Shown piece after piece: positions 27,271 through 39,242 of a DNA stretch of 64,000 bases. The stretch lies in the NCBI RefSeq assembly GCF_000262245.1, contig NZ_AJSX01000030.1, forward strand, positions 62,001-126,000, in the 5' to 3' direction. The stretch comes from Pasteurella bettyae CCUG 2042 (GTDB taxonomy: Bacteria; Pseudomonadota; Gammaproteobacteria; Enterobacterales; Pasteurellaceae). Positions within the stretch are counted from its first letter, which is position 1; every line of letters begins with the position of its first letter. The position numbers and the translations under genes were made by a program. Below the pieces are notes generated by a model. That model was not told the origin of the DNA and made no database searches. It saw only the letters and a list, made by a program, of their open reading frames with translations.

Positions 27271-30096
27271 ATGATAAAAAAATTTTCAGTTGGCTTTACG
27301 CCAAAACATTATCTTGTGGAAATCTTGTTTGGATTGACCGCACTTTTAGGCTTTTATCTTATTATTGCCTGGTCAAGTTATAGTCCTATTGATAGCACTT
27401 GGTCTGTTTCAAGTTATCAAACTGAAATTATTAATAAGGCTGGTAAGTTTGGCGCTTGGATGGTCGATCTTTTCTTTGTCTTTTTTGGTTATGTTGGGCA
27501 TTTATTACCTTTTCTACTATTAATTGCACCTATTTATTTTATTCGTACTAAACGTGTTGATAGTTTGACTTGGACTCGCTTTAGTTTACGTATGTTTGGT
27601 TTTATCGTATTAATTTGTGGGCTGACTGCATTAGCCTCATTAAGTTTAAATAATACCAGTTATCATCTTGCTGGTGGTGTTTTAGGTGCAACTATAGTGA
27701 AAGCTTTTTATCCTTTATTGGGTAAATTTGGGCTACTTTGTTTTGCTTTCGTATTTTCTGTGATTGGATTTATTTTCTGTTCAGGGGCTTCACTAATTCG
27801 TTTACTGGTACGTTTCTACAATTGGTTAACCGAAAAAAATGAAGAAAAACAACCCGAGATAGTTGAAAATGAAAATATTGAAGAATGGATTGAAACGGAG
27901 ATTGATGAAGAGCGAGCCATGATACATGCCCAGCAAGAATTGCAACCGCATGTCAATAATCTTGATGAAAAACCATCCTCAATAAATATTGTCGGGCTTT
28001 CATCTCATCAAAATGTTTTAATGCTTCCTCAAGATCAGCTTAAACCTGAGAGTTTTGGTCAATATGCAGTAGATGAAAATAATGATTTACCTGAGGTAAG
28101 AATTTCTTCTTTAGAACAAGATAATATGATGCCTCAAGATTATCAATCTCCTGAGTTTTTAGATCCAGCTAGAAGTTCGGTAGTTTTATCTGAAGAAGAA
28201 TTATCTGAAAATGAAAATTTTGCTCAAGTACATATTCCTGAAGTTAGTTTGACACCAGTTCGTCCGTTATCACCTATAGGCGAGGGAACGGCAGAGGCGC
28301 ATTCTGCAGCATCGAATATTTCAGAAATTGACATTTCAACTGAATTTGATACCAGTGAGCTTGCTACACAGTTTGCTCAACAAGAAGCAGAACGTGAACG
28401 TATTCGTTTAGAAAAAGCGCAAGTTTTAGGTGTTGCAGATATTCCTGAACCTTTAATTAACGAGCTTGCTAATTCGACAGTGAGTTTACAACCTCAATTA
28501 GACTTAGCACCAGAACCTGAAGTAGAAAATAATAATGGTTTACGTACATTACCTATTGATAAAGTAATGGAGCTTTTTGGTAATAATAAGACAGTAGTAA
28601 AACCAACAACTGAGTTGCCAAGTTTAGACTTATTAGATTATCGAGCTACACGTGTTCAAGAAGCCACTGAACAAGAAATTCAAGAAACTTCACAACGTAT
28701 TGAACAGCAACTTCGTAATTTTAATGTGAAAGCTGTAGTTAAAGATGTATTGGTTGGTCCTGTTGTCACCCGCTATGAACTGGAATTACAACCTGGTGTA
28801 AAAGCATCTAAAGTAACCAGTATTGATACGGACTTAGCTCGTGCATTAATGTTTAAATCTATTCGTGTGGCAGAAACTATTCCAGGTAAGCCTTATATCG
28901 GTATTGAAACGCCAAACGCTCTTCGTCAAATTGTATCATTACGCGAAGTGTTAGATAGTGATGAGTTCCGTTATACTAAAGCACTATTGCCGATGGCATT
29001 AGGTAAGGATATCAGTGGTAAACCTATTATTATTGATTTAGCTAAAACCCCTCATTTATTAGTTGCGGGTTCCACTGGGTCAGGTAAATCGGTAGGGATT
29101 AATACCATGATTCTTAGCTTATTGTATAAGGTAAAACCTGAACAAGTAAAATTTATTATGATTGATCCTAAAGTGGTGGAATTGTCGGTTTATAATGATA
29201 TTCCTCATTTGTTAACGGAAGTCGTGACGGATATGAAAAAAGCGGCGAATGCTCTGCGTTGGTGTGTAGATGAAATGGAACGTCGCTATCAATTATTAGC
29301 AAAATTACGTGTTCGTAATATTGAAGGCTTTAATGAACGCCTCGATGAATATCGAGCCGAAAACCTTGTGGTGCCAGATCCTTTATGGAGACCTGGTGAT
29401 TCAATGGATGCTACTGCACCTATATTAGAAAAATTGAGTTATATTGTTTTAATTGTAGATGAGTTCGCTGACTTAATGATGGTTGCGGGTAAACAAATTG
29501 AAGAATTAATAGCTCGTTTAACGCAAAAAGCACGAGCAGTGGGCATTCACGTGATTTTAGCAACACAACGTCCTTCTGTAGATGTGATTACCGGATTGAT
29601 TAAGTCAAACATTCCAAGTCGTATTGCGTTCACTGTTGTGCAACGTAATGACTCTCGTACTATCTTAGATCAAAATGGTGCTGAAGCCTTATTAGGTCGT
29701 GGTGATATGTTATATTTAGGTAACGGAACTACAGATTTAATTCGTGTTCATGGCGCTTATATGTCAGATGATGAAGTCGTTCGAGTCGCAGATGATTGGC
29801 GTGCTCGAGGTAAACCGAACTATATTTCAGCAATTCTTGAAAGTTCTGATGAAGATTCTGTTGATGATGAGTTAGGTGGAGATGGAAATCCTGATGAATT
29901 AGATGACTTATTTGATGAAGTGGTGGAATTTGTTAGCCGTACTGGTACAACATCAACCTCTTCAATTCAACGTCGTTTCCGTGTTGGATTTAATCGTGCA
30001 GCTCGTATTATGGATCAGCTTGAAGAGCAAGGTATTGTATCGGAAATGCGAAATGGTAAACGTGAAATTTTGGTTCGTAACAATCAAGAATATTAA
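27271..30096 (+). CDS. ftsK: DNA translocase FtsK
   Basis: Septum-located DNA pump that clears chromosome ends and activates XerCD at dif. The N-terminus has four or five membrane helices (residues 15-185); a long acidic, low-complexity linker follows (about 190-460); and the FtsK motor carries Walker A AGSTGSGKS near residue 600 and Walker B IVLIVDEFADLM near residue 730. The gamma winged-helix domain (FVSRTGTTSTSSIQRRFRVGFNRAARIMD) is at about 888-916. At 941 residues it is shorter than E. coli FtsK (1329) because of a short linker, as in H. influenzae. A USS is in the first membrane helix (27337). Confidence 0.96.
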   Translation: MIKKFSVGFTPKHYLVEILFGLTALLGFYLIIAWSSYSPIDSTWSVSSYQTEIINKAGKFGAWMVDLFFVFFGYVGHLLPFLLLIAPIYFIRTKRVDSLTWTRFSLRMFGFIVLICGLTALASLSLNNTSYHLAGGVLGATIVKAFYPLLGKFGLLCFAFVFSVIGFIFCSGASLIRLLVRFYNWLTEKNEEKQPEIVENENIEEWIETEIDEERAMIHAQQELQPHVNNLDEKPSSINIVGLSSHQNVLMLPQDQLKPESFGQYAVDENNDLPEVRISSLEQDNMMPQDYQSPEFLDPARSSVVLSEEELSENENFAQVHIPEVSLTPVRPLSPIGEGTAEAHSAASNISEIDISTEFDTSELATQFAQQEAERERIRLEKAQVLGVADIPEPLINELANSTVSLQPQLDLAPEPEVENNNGLRTLPIDKVMELFGNNKTVVKPTTELPSLDLLDYRATRVQEATEQEIQETSQRIEQQLRNFNVKAVVKDVLVGPVVTRYELELQPGVKASKVTSIDTDLARALMFKSIRVAETIPGKPYIGIETPNALRQIVSLREVLDSDEFRYTKALLPMALGKDISGKPIIIDLAKTPHLLVAGSTGSGKSVGINTMILSLLYKVKPEQVKFIMIDPKVVELSVYNDIPHLLTEVVTDMKKAANALRWCVDEMERRYQLLAKLRVRNIEGFNERLDEYRAENLVVPDPLWRPGDSMDATAPILEKLSYIVLIVDEFADLMMVAGKQIEELIARLTQKARAVGIHVILATQRPSVDVITGLIKSNIPSRIAFTVVQRNDSRTILDQNGAEALLGRGDMLYLGNGTTDLIRVHGAYMSDDEVVRVADDWRARGKPNYISAILESSDEDSVDDELGGDGNPDELDDLFDEVVEFVSRTGTTSTSSIQRRFRVGFNRAARIMDQLEEQGIVSEMRNGKREILVRNNQEY

Positions 30097-30125
30097 TTTC
30101 ACTTTTGATAAGAAAAGGAAAGTAA

Positions 30126-30749
30126 ATGAAAAAATTTATGCTAAAAATGACCGCACTTTTAGCGGTTTCATGCAGTTCTCTAGTTTGGGCTGATGCAACA
30201 AATGAATTACAACAGCGTTTAGCTCAAGTCAATTACTTTAGTGCCGATTTTACTCAGAATGTCAGTTCTGCAAATGGGAAAAATGTTCAAAATGGAAGTG
30301 GTAAATTACAGATCAAACGTCCTAATTTATTTCGCATGGATAATAAAGCACCGCAAGAAACTCAGATTATTTCTGATGGCAAAACATTATGGTTTTATGA
30401 TCCTTTCGTAGATCAAGTAACCGCAAATTGGGTGAAAGATGCGGTAAATAATACTCCCTTTGTATTATTAACTAGTGATGATAAAGCTAACTGGAATCAA
30501 TATACAGTTCAACAAAATGCGGATACTTTCGTATTAAAACCAAAAGCGAAAAACAGTAATATCAAACAATTTGATATTCGGATTGATAGTAATGGTGTGT
30601 TAAAAGGTTTTAGTACTATTGAAAAAGATGGTCAATCAAATCTTTATATCTTACGTAATATTACAAATAATCCATTAGCAGATAGTTTATTCCAATTCTC
30701 AGTGCCTAAAGGTGCAGAATTTGATGATCAACGTAAAAAGAAAAAATAA
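30126..30749 (+). CDS. lolA: Outer-membrane lipoprotein carrier protein LolA
   Basis: Periplasmic chaperone that carries lipoproteins from LolCDE to LolB. The signal peptide [22 protein letters not shown] is cleaved before DATNELQQ. Family segments include [11 protein letters not shown] near residue 38, [22 protein letters not shown] near residues 58-79, and [17 protein letters not shown] near residue 84. Length 207 residues. A USS is embedded in the signal-peptide codons (30150-30158). It is 29 bases after ftsK and followed by a terminator. Confidence 0.93.
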   Translation: MKKFMLKMTALLAVSCSSLVWADATNELQQRLAQVNYFSADFTQNVSSANGKNVQNGSGKLQIKRPNLFRMDNKAPQETQIISDGKTLWFYDPFVDQVTANWVKDAVNNTPFVLLTSDDKANWNQYTVQQNADTFVLKPKAKNSNIKQFDIRIDSNGVLKGFSTIEKDGQSNLYILRNITNNPLADSLFQFSVPKGAEFDDQRKKKK

Positions 30750-30769
30750 TTAAGTTATACTAAACTAAA

Positions 30770-30797
30770 GGTGGGCAAGTAGGCCCACCATTTTTTT
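30770..30797 (+). terminator. Terminator after lolA
   Basis: GGTGGGC and GCCCACC arms with a six-base loop are followed by A then seven T. It separates lolA from rarA. Confidence 0.88.
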
Positions 30798-30831
30798 AAC
30801 TATTTAAATTTGCTTGCTTCAGGTAATTTCT

Positions 30832-32172
30832 ATGTCTAATTTTAGTTTCGATTTTACAGAAAATGATTTTAAACCCCTTGCTGCCAGAATGCGTCCGACC
30901 AATTTAGATGAATACTGTGGTCAGCAACATTTACTTGGTGTTGGTAAACCTTTACGTAAAGCGATTGAGGCAGGGCATGCCCATTCGATGATTTTCTGGG
31001 GGCCTCCAGGCACAGGGAAAACCACGTTAGCTGAAATTATTGCTCATCGAATCAATGCTGAAGTAGAACGTATTTCTGCGGTAACTAGCGGAATTAAAGA
31101 AATTAGAGAAGCTATTGAGCGAGCCAAACAAAATCGTTTAGCCGATCGGCGCACTATTTTATTTGTAGATGAAGTTCATCGTTTTAATAAAAGTCAGCAA
31201 GATGCTTTTTTACCACATATTGAAGATGGTACGATTATTTTTATTGGTGCAACTACAGAAAACCCGTCTTTTGAATTAAATAGTGCGTTGCTCTCCCGTG
31301 CTCGAGTTTATATTTTAAAATCATTAACAACAGAAGATGTTGTTCAGGTTTTAAAACAAGCTTTAAATAATAAAGAACGTGGTTTAGGCAATCAAAAACT
31401 GAATTTAGAAGAGGGAATTCTCGAAGTTTTGGCAGATTATGTGCATGGCGATGCTCGTTTATCATTAAACTGCCTAGAATTAATGGTCGATATGGCTGAT
31501 GAAACAGAAAATGGTAAAAAAATCGACCACACTTTGTTAACTGAAGTTCTTGGAGAACGGCAAGCACGTTTTGATAAGCAAGGCGATCGCTTCTATGATC
31601 TCATTTCTGCAGTACATAAATCTATTCGAGGTTCAGCACCTGATGCAGCTTTATATTGGTATGCACGGATTATTACTGCTGGCGGTGATCCTTTGTATGT
31701 AGCACGCCGTTTATTAGCGATTGCCTCTGAAGATGTGGGTAATGCTGATCCTCGAGCAATGCAAGTCGCTATTGCTGCTTGGGATTGTTTTACCCGTGTC
31801 GGTGCAGCTGAGGGTGAACGAGCAATTGCACAAGCTATTGTGTATTTAGCGGTTGCTCCCAAAAGTAACGCTGTATATCGAGCATTTAATCAAGCCAAAC
31901 AACTTGCAAAAGAGAGTGCTGATTTTGATGTGCCACTTCATTTACGTAATGCACCAACCAATTTAATGGAAAATTTAGGTTATGGCACAGAATATCGTTA
32001 TGCTCATGATGAACCAAATGCTTATGCCGCGGGAGAAAATTATTTTCCTATTGAGCTGAAAGATACTATCTTATATGAACCTACTGATCGTGGAATGGAA
32101 ATAAAAATTAAAGAAAAATTAGATTGGTTAAAAGCACAAAATAAGCAGAGTAATAAGCAACGCTATAAATAG
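30832..32172 (+). CDS. rarA: Replication-associated recombination ATPase RarA/MgsA
   Basis: AAA+ ATPase of the clamp-loader family acting at stalled replication forks. The start is the ATG at 30832 ([12 protein letters not shown]), preceded by AGGTAA; an upstream alternative would add six residues. Walker [11 protein letters not shown] is near residue 57, Walker [16 protein letters not shown] near residue 107, sensor 1 [12 protein letters not shown] near residue 138, and the C-terminal MgsA domain includes [15 protein letters not shown] near residue 280. Length 446 residues. Confidence 0.94.
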   Translation: MSNFSFDFTENDFKPLAARMRPTNLDEYCGQQHLLGVGKPLRKAIEAGHAHSMIFWGPPGTGKTTLAEIIAHRINAEVERISAVTSGIKEIREAIERAKQNRLADRRTILFVDEVHRFNKSQQDAFLPHIEDGTIIFIGATTENPSFELNSALLSRARVYILKSLTTEDVVQVLKQALNNKERGLGNQKLNLEEGILEVLADYVHGDARLSLNCLELMVDMADETENGKKIDHTLLTEVLGERQARFDKQGDRFYDLISAVHKSIRGSAPDAALYWYARIITAGGDPLYVARRLLAIASEDVGNADPRAMQVAIAAWDCFTRVGAAEGERAIAQAIVYLAVAPKSNAVYRAFNQAKQLAKESADFDVPLHLRNAPTNLMENLGYGTEYRYAHDEPNAYAAGENYFPIELKDTILYEPTDRGMEIKIKEKLDWLKAQNKQSNKQRYK

Positions 32173-32202
32173 TTTCTAAAGAGAATTATAAGCACTTGTT
32201 GA

Positions 32203-33567
<1,365 letters not shown>

Positions 33568-33587
33568 TCATATTGAGACAAATATAG

Positions 33588-33618
33588 AAAAGGACGCAAT
33601 ATGCGTCCTTTATTTTTT
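33588..33618 (+). terminator. Terminator after serS
   Basis: AAAGGACGCA pairs with TGCGTCCTTT almost without a loop, followed by a T-rich tract. Confidence 0.85.
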
Positions 33619-33737
33619 CTATTAATGGCTAAAATAGGCACATTCCTCTCTAATTAGGCAGAAATTTTTGAAAAACTCACCGCACTTTTTCGGTGTTAGA
33701 GATGTTCGAAAGTGTGTATTATTGAGTAAATAAGTGA

Positions 33738-35816
33738 TTATTTAATAGCTGTTCCTTTTAATAACTTTCGCATCCAACTTCTATTCGGATTAAGTGCATG
33801 AATAATATCTTCGCTAAGTGGTAAAGGTTCGGCATAAATTAATGAGGCTAATGTTTCCCCTAAAATTGGAGCAGAAGTAAGACCTCGAGAGCCTAACGCA
33901 CCCACCAAATAAAGGTTATTATAATTTGCAGCATTTGGAATAGCTTGTTTACGACGGCGTAAATTAAAGATATTTTTATATTCTTCTGCTTGTTGCTCAA
34001 AATTAGGCACATTTCCTACCATCGGAATACGATCACGCACAGCGCAACGTACGCCTATACGAGCCAAATTATCACTAGTATCTACATCCTTTGTCCAATC
34101 TAATCCAAGGTTATGTTGAATCTTCAATTGGTTATCTTGTTGTTCTTGATGGCTGAATTCTCGATCTTCACAATCTCGTACATGGCTTGCCCCAATGCAA
34201 TGATATTGTTTAGCCGCATCAGCAGGGGTAAGATAGCCATCGTAGCAAACTACAGATTTCAATTTTAATAGTTTTTCTGATGTAGGAATTTGGCTCACCT
34301 GACCACGTACTGAATATACAGGAATATGGGATGTTTGTTCAAACTGATTAAGTTTATGACCATTGGCAATAATGACCAAGTCATGATGAAATTGTTGAGC
34401 TTGTTCATCAATTAATATCCAACCTGAATTATGTTGAGAAAGTGCGGTGATTTTTTCAGAATTTTTTAAAATCAGACCGTACTTTTGGGCAAAAGCAAAG
34501 CTATTTTGCACAAATTGGCGAGGCGCAAGCCAAGCACCTTTGGGAATAAATCCACCACCACAAGGCAGTGCCAATCCCACTTTTTCACTAAGTGCTTGTT
34601 GAGTTAAGGTTTGATATAAACTGAGCGGCCAATCGTAGCTTGAAATTTTTGCTAATTTCACCGCACTTTTCTCATCATAAGCACAGAGTGCAACACCACA
34701 GAACTCGTGCTCAAACGCAATGCCTTGTTGAATAGCCCATTGCAATTGTTGCTGACCATAAGCAAAGGCGTGAATATAAAAGCGGATGTTATGAAGATCA
34801 TCATCACTAAGTTGAGGATAGAAGGCACCTTGTTTATTACCTGAGGCATTTAGTGCCATTTGTTGATCTTCACAATAGACTGTGACTTGCGCACCTCTCC
34901 GCATAAGTGAAAGTGCGGTAAATAATGAAGAAATTCCGCCACCAATAATCGCAATATTGGCTTTTTGAGGTAAGTCGGCTGATTGAGAATAGTTCCACGG
35001 TTGATGGATTTTTGTTAAGTACTCTGGTGAATGTTGAATAAAATGTGTTTCATCAGAAAATCGTTTTTCATGATTAATAGAAATATTATTATTAACTTTA
35101 ATTCCATGAATACATTCCCGTTTTTTTCCAAACCCTTTTCTTTTGGTAATGTTGAAACCAACAGATTCTAATCCTTTTTTTACAGCGCTTGCTGCCGTAA
35201 AAGTAGCAAATGTACCAGATAATTTTGTGTATCGAGAAATATGTTGATATAAATTTTCATTCCACATTTCTGGATTTTTGCTAGGTGCAAAACCATCTAA
35301 GAACCAAGCATCAATTTTCTCAATCATATAATCGCCTAATTGAGGTAAGTTATCAGCAATATCGCCAAACCAAAGATCTAAAGTCGTTTCTTCGAAATGA
35401 AAACGATAGCAACCCACAATAGGTTCAAGCCACAGCCGTTGTAGCTGTTCTGCAATAGATTGAAATTCTGGATAAGCTTGATGTGCTAATTTTAATTCTG
35501 CTAAATTAATAGGAAATTTTTCAAAGGAAATAAAAAATAAGCGAGTTAGTGAACTATGAGGGTACTGTTCACGAAATTGTCTAAATAATGTGGTTACTGC
35601 AAAAAAATTTAAACCAGTGCCAAAACCTGTTTCTGCAATAACAAAATGTTGCCCTTGATAGGCTTTCCAACGTTCCCATAGTTGATTGCCTTCCTGAAAT
35701 ACATAACGACTTTCAGCAAGCCCATCTTGAGTTGAAAAGTAAATATCATCAAATTGTTCAGAAACAGGAGTGTTATCTTGATTAAAATGAATACTGGCAG
35801 GGCTAACTTTTAGCAT
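33738..35816 (-). CDS. mnmC: Bifunctional tRNA wobble-uridine modification protein MnmC
   Basis: Completes synthesis of mnm5s2U at the tRNA wobble position. The N-terminal half (about residues 1-245) is the SAM-dependent methyltransferase (MnmD-like), with [10 protein letters not shown] near residue 63 and [15 protein letters not shown] near residue 171. The C-terminal half (about 280-660) is the FAD-dependent oxidoreductase, with the dinucleotide motif [17 protein letters not shown] near residue 287 and a C-terminal [16 protein letters not shown] segment. Length 692 residues (E. coli 668). Three USS copies lie inside. Confidence 0.95.
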   Translation of the reverse strand: MLKVSPASIHFNQDNTPVSEQFDDIYFSTQDGLAESRYVFQEGNQLWERWKAYQGQHFVIAETGFGTGLNFFAVTTLFRQFREQYPHSSLTRLFFISFEKFPINLAELKLAHQAYPEFQSIAEQLQRLWLEPIVGCYRFHFEETTLDLWFGDIADNLPQLGDYMIEKIDAWFLDGFAPSKNPEMWNENLYQHISRYTKLSGTFATFTAASAVKKGLESVGFNITKRKGFGKKRECIHGIKVNNNISINHEKRFSDETHFIQHSPEYLTKIHQPWNYSQSADLPQKANIAIIGGGISSLFTALSLMRRGAQVTVYCEDQQMALNASGNKQGAFYPQLSDDDLHNIRFYIHAFAYGQQQLQWAIQQGIAFEHEFCGVALCAYDEKSAVKLAKISSYDWPLSLYQTLTQQALSEKVGLALPCGGGFIPKGAWLAPRQFVQNSFAFAQKYGLILKNSEKITALSQHNSGWILIDEQAQQFHHDLVIIANGHKLNQFEQTSHIPVYSVRGQVSQIPTSEKLLKLKSVVCYDGYLTPADAAKQYHCIGASHVRDCEDREFSHQEQQDNQLKIQHNLGLDWTKDVDTSDNLARIGVRCAVRDRIPMVGNVPNFEQQAEEYKNIFNLRRRKQAIPNAANYNNLYLVGALGSRGLTSAPILGETLASLIYAEPLPLSEDIIHALNPNRSWMRKLLKGTAIK

Positions 35817-35902
35817 ATTTGATTATTTCCTTTGTATTTTTGTTATTTAGTTTTATATCATACGCTTAATTATAAATTTATTCCAAAAAGGAATGTTTCC
35901 CT

Positions 35903-35968
35903 ACTGGTCGTATGTTAAAATTAACACTTGCAATATTTTATTTTCATAGTAAATTAGCTTTCAGCTAA
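35903..35968 (+). promoter_or_regulatory. Candidate fabB promoter with FadR-like half-site and palindrome
   Basis: TTGCAA (35928-35933) and TAAATT (35950-35955) are spaced 16 bases. Upstream, ACTGGTC (35903-35909) resembles a FadR half-site at an activating position near -50. The palindrome TTAGCT-TTC-AGCTAA (35954-35968) covers the expected start of transcription. The factor bound to the palindrome is not known. Confidence 0.35.
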
Positions 35969-36023
35969 CAAATGTAAGTTGAAATGATTGAAAAGTTTCA
36001 CTTAAAACGATAAGGAAAAAATA

Positions 36024-37244
36024 ATGAAAAGAGCAGTTATTACTGGTTTCGGTGTAATTTCAAGTATAGGTAACAACAAAGAAGAAGTTTTAGCTTCTTT
36101 AAAAGCAGGTAAATCAGGTATTGAAACTGTACCAAGCTTTGTTGAAATGGGTATGCGTAGCCATATCGCAGGTACAATCAAAATCAATCCAGCAGAACAC
36201 ATCGACCGTAAAGTTTATCGTTTTATGGGAGATGCAGCTTCTTATGCTTATCTTGCAATGAAAGAAGCTATTGAAGACGCTAATTTATCTGAAGATCAAG
36301 TTTCTAATGATCGTACAGGTTTAGTTATTGGGGCGGGTACAGGATCAGCACATAGTCAATTAGTGGCTTGTGATGCGGTACGTGGCCCGCGTGGTGTCAA
36401 ATCAATTGGCCCTTATGCAGTGACAAAAACTATGGCATCAAGTGCATCAGCTTGTTTAGCAACACCGTTTAAAATTCGTGGTGTGAACTACTCAATGAGT
36501 TCAGCTTGTGCAACATCAGCACATTGTATTGGTCATGCTTGGGAATTAATTCAATTAGGTAAACAAGATATTGTATTTGCAGGTGGTGCAGAAGAATTGT
36601 CTTGGGAATGTGCAACTGAATTCGATGCAATGGGCGCCCTTTCAACTAAATATAACAATACGCCAGAAAAAGCATCTCGTGCATATGATGCAAATCGTGA
36701 TGGTTTTGTGATTGCAGGTGGTGGTGCTGTAGTTGTTGTTGAAGAATTAGAACATGCATTAGCTCGTGGAGCAAAAATTTATGCTGAACTGATTGGCTAC
36801 GGAGCAACTTCAGATGGTTATGATATGGTAGCTCCAAGCGGTGAAGGTGCAGAACGTTGTATGAAACAAGCCATGGCTAATATTGATACACCAATTGATT
36901 ACATTAATGTTCATGGTACATCAACTCCAGTAGGTGATGTAAAAGAATTAGCTGCAATTAAAGCTGTATTCGGTGATAAAGTGCCTGCGATTTCTTCAAC
37001 TAAATCAATGACTGGTCATTCTTTAGGTGCTGCTGGTGCTCATGAAGCTATTTACACATTACTTATGTTAGAAAATGATTTTATTGCTCCAAGTATTAAT
37101 ATCGAAACATTAGATGAACAAGCTGAAGGGGTAAATATTGTTACTCAAACGAAAGAAAATGCTGGCTTACAAGTAGTAATGTCAAATAGCTTTGGTTTCG
37201 GTGGTACGAATGCGACCTTAGTATTTAAACGTTATATGAAATAA
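36024..37244 (+). CDS. fabB: 3-oxoacyl-[acyl-carrier-protein] synthase I
   Basis: Condensing enzyme for elongation of fatty acids, essential for unsaturated ones. The active-site cysteine lies in [15 protein letters not shown] near residue 163, the catalytic histidines in [11 protein letters not shown] near residue 298 and [13 protein letters not shown] near residue 333, and the C-terminal signature [15 protein letters not shown] near residue 390. Length 406 residues fits FabB (E. coli 406) rather than FabF. A USS terminator follows. The mobile island begins about 300 bases further on. Confidence 0.96.
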   Translation: MKRAVITGFGVISSIGNNKEEVLASLKAGKSGIETVPSFVEMGMRSHIAGTIKINPAEHIDRKVYRFMGDAASYAYLAMKEAIEDANLSEDQVSNDRTGLVIGAGTGSAHSQLVACDAVRGPRGVKSIGPYAVTKTMASSASACLATPFKIRGVNYSMSSACATSAHCIGHAWELIQLGKQDIVFAGGAEELSWECATEFDAMGALSTKYNNTPEKASRAYDANRDGFVIAGGGAVVVVEELEHALARGAKIYAELIGYGATSDGYDMVAPSGEGAERCMKQAMANIDTPIDYINVHGTSTPVGDVKELAAIKAVFGDKVPAISSTKSMTGHSLGAAGAHEAIYTLLMLENDFIAPSINIETLDEQAEGVNIVTQTKENAGLQVVMSNSFGFGGTNATLVFKRYMK

Positions 37245-37268
37245 TTATTTAGTCCATATTGAATAAAA

Positions 37269-37299
37269 AAAGTGCGGTTTTTATACCGCACTTTTTTTT
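37269..37299 (+). terminator. USS-derived terminator after fabB
   Basis: AAAGTGCGGT (37269-37278) faces ACCGCACTTT (37285-37294) over a six-base loop, then a run of eight T. Bases 37300-37470 show no gene. Confidence 0.93.
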
Positions 37300-37474
37300 G
37301 TAAGGTTTTGCCATAGAGTAGTAGTGAAAATACATTTATTGAGCTTTAGTGATTCTTTAAACATCTTTATTTACTCTAGAACAAGTGTGGTAGTAATAAA
37401 AAGTAAACTACCATAAAGTACATTATCAAGTATAAAAATGCACGGATTGAATGGAGCTAATTGGAACAACGAAA

Positions 37475-37503
37475 AAGGCTAGAACCTTATAAATTCTAGC
37501 CTT
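37475..37503 (-). terminator. Stranded leftward terminator, probably the original leuU terminator
   Basis: AAGGCTAGAA and TTCTAGCCTT form a 10-bp stem with a nine-base loop; reading leftward it is followed by a T-run (complement of the A-run at 37472-37476). No leftward gene ends here now. It sits 36 bases beyond the tRNA-like attL fragment, where the terminator of an uninterrupted leuU would lie. Confidence 0.7.
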
Positions 37504-37538
37504 GTGAATCTTTTTAAAATGTTATTGAAACATATCAT

Positions 37539-37554
37539 TGGTGCCTGGGCGAGA
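37539..37554. repeat. attL: fragment of the tRNA-Leu 3' end
   Basis: TGGTGCCTGGGCGAGA matches the tRNA-Leu 3' end at 52687-52703 (TGGTGCTCTGGGCGAGA) except for one missing T. The deletion would break the acceptor stem, as expected for a copy no longer under selection. Confidence 0.75.
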
Positions 37555-37613
37555 AGCGATCTGATTAAATAACTTATTGAAATTAAATGATTATTTAATA
37601 TCTTCTGTTATAG

Positions 37614-37633
37614 CGTGTAACTAAATGTGTAAC
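37614..37633 (+). repeat. Left copy of a 20-bp direct repeat (probable integrase arm site)
   Basis: CGTGTAACTAAATGTGTAAC, identical but for one base to 52543-52562. Each copy holds two GTGTAAC units 12 bases apart. It lies about 60 bases inside attL, a usual place for tyrosine-integrase arm-type sites. Confidence 0.7.
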
Positions 37634-37690
37634 AATTAATTTCATTTTATGAAAATAACAAAATATGCCTATAATAAATTTTTTTTCTAT

Positions 37691-37797
37691 TTAACTCTTC
37701 ATCTCTTCACCTTTTCTAAAAAATAATTATATATCAATAAGTTATAGGGTGAAGAGTTAAAAACAACTATTCACCAACTCTTCACCACTCTTCACCC
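37691..37797. repeat. Left iteron cluster (GGTGAAGAGTT family)
   Basis: Contains a 21-bp element (37691-37711: AACTCTTCAT followed by CTCTTCACC) that is the exact reverse complement of 51211-51231. It also has GGGTGAAGAGTTAA (37747-37760), AACTCTTCACC (37776-37786) and ACTCTTCACCC (37787-37797). An AT-rich stretch lies between the copies, as in replication origins. Confidence 0.78.
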
Positions 37798-37879
37798 TTT
37801 CAGAAAATAAATTTTTACTGTCCTTTTGTATGGTTGCTGATCAAAAAATAATCAATCAAACTTTGCTTACTTATCATAA

Positions 37880-37975
37880 CTAAACGTATCTAAGCTATTA
37901 AAATTTAAGGTATTTACTTTAAATTTTATGTGCTTATATTGTGATATGGGCTACTTGTAGCCGTCTTAATTAAGA
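37880..37975 (+). promoter_or_regulatory. Regulatory region of the capsid operon
   Basis: CTAAACGTATCTAAGC (37880-37895) is one of four related CGYATCTA sites in the island, followed by a TAAAAT -10-like hexamer. Two perfect palindromes precede the ribosome site: GGCTAC-TT-GTAGCC (37949-37962) and TCTTAATTAAGA (37964-37975). Together with attL and the iterons these fill the 750-base gap between fabB and the capsid gene. Confidence 0.45.
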
Positions 37976-37994
37976 TGAGTTAAAGGACAAATTT

Positions 37995-39185
37995 ATGTTT
38001 AAAAAATTAATCGAGTTACGCCAACAAAAGGCAGAAAAAGTCGCAGAAATGCGTGCAATGCTTGATAAAGCAGAAAAAGAAAATCGTTCATTGGATGAAA
38101 CTGAATCAGTAGATTTTGATAAATTGAAAGATTTAGTGAAACAATTGAGTGATGAAATCAGTAAATACGAAACCGTAGCAGATGAAGAACGTAATCTTGG
38201 TGCGCAATCTAACCCATTAGAAACCCGCAGCACGAAACAATTTTCAAATGATGAATTGCGCCATTACATTAAAACTGGTGAACTTCGCAATTTAACGACG
38301 GCTAACGGTGAAGATGGCGGCTATTCTGTTATCCCTCAATTAGACAAAGAGGTCATGAAACGCTTAACAGATGATAGCGTCATGCGCCAGCTTTGTAATG
38401 TCGTTCGCTTGCCTATCGGTGCGAAAGAATACAAAAAATTAGTATCTGCTGGCGGTGCAACCGTTGAACATAGCACCGAGGGCACAGCACGCAACGGCAC
38501 AGCAACCCCTAAACTGCATGAAGTAACCATTGCATTAAATTCAATCTATGCTTATCCGAAAACCACGCAAGAAATCTTAGATTTTTCTTCTATTGATGTT
38601 TTAGGCTGGTTAACTGATGAAATCAGTGAATCATTCACTGAAACCGAAGAAAGCGATTTAACGTTAGGTGATGGCGATAAAAAATCAAAAGGTTTACTTG
38701 CTTATACCCGTTCAACTGATGGCGATAAAACCCGTACATTCGGACAACTTCAAAAAATGGAAGTGGCAAGCGCGGACAAAATCACTGCAGATAATTTGAT
38801 CGACTTGTTCTATATGCTGCACTCAAAATATCGTAAAAATGCAGTGTGGGTGATGTCTTCTACAATCGCTGCAATGTTACAAAAATTGAAAAATAAAAAC
38901 GGTGATTTTATTTGGCGTGATGGTTTAACTGCAGATGCACCCGCTACGCTTTTAGGTCGTCCCGTTCACTTCCTTGAAACATTGCCAGCAAGTGGCGCGA
39001 ATAAACCCGTTTTAGCCTTTGGTGACTTCAAGCGCGGTTATTTCATTGTTGATCATGAAACAGGCGTTCGCACTCGACCTGATAACATTACAGAACCAGG
39101 TTTCTATAAAGTTCACACCGATAAATATTTAGGCGGTGGCGTGGTGGATAGTAACGCAATCAAATTTATTGAGACGTTAGCTTAA
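37995..39185 (+). CDS. HK97-type major capsid protein
   Basis: Main shell protein of the satellite head. The N-terminal ~75 residues are charged and helical (coiled-coil delta scaffold domain), followed by a likely protease cleavage zone near residues 70-80. The HK97-fold core begins with GEDGGYSVIPQLDKEVMKRL near residue 103, and the family segments AYPKTTQEILDFSSIDV near 188 and MSSTIAAMLQKLKNKNGDFIW near 292 follow. The C-terminal FGDFKRGYFIVDHETGVRTRPDNITEPG is characteristic. Length 396 residues is typical. Unlike most siphoviruses, it comes before the protease and portal genes. AAAGGA precedes the ATG. Confidence 0.93.
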   Translation: MFKKLIELRQQKAEKVAEMRAMLDKAEKENRSLDETESVDFDKLKDLVKQLSDEISKYETVADEERNLGAQSNPLETRSTKQFSNDELRHYIKTGELRNLTTANGEDGGYSVIPQLDKEVMKRLTDDSVMRQLCNVVRLPIGAKEYKKLVSAGGATVEHSTEGTARNGTATPKLHEVTIALNSIYAYPKTTQEILDFSSIDVLGWLTDEISESFTETEESDLTLGDGDKKSKGLLAYTRSTDGDKTRTFGQLQKMEVASADKITADNLIDLFYMLHSKYRKNAVWVMSSTIAAMLQKLKNKNGDFIWRDGLTADAPATLLGRPVHFLETLPASGANKPVLAFGDFKRGYFIVDHETGVRTRPDNITEPGFYKVHTDKYLGGGVVDSNAIKFIETLA

Positions 39186-39197
39186 TCAACAATTCAT

Positions 39198-39220
39198 AAG
39201 GGGCATTAAGCCCCTTTTTT
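39198..39220 (+). terminator. Terminator between capsid and protease genes
   Basis: AAGGGGC and GCCCCTT arms with an ATTAA loop, then a T-run. It lies within the head operon, so capsid mRNA should exceed that of the downstream genes. Confidence 0.87.
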
Positions 39221-39242
39221 GTTAAAGGATACAAGAAAGAAA

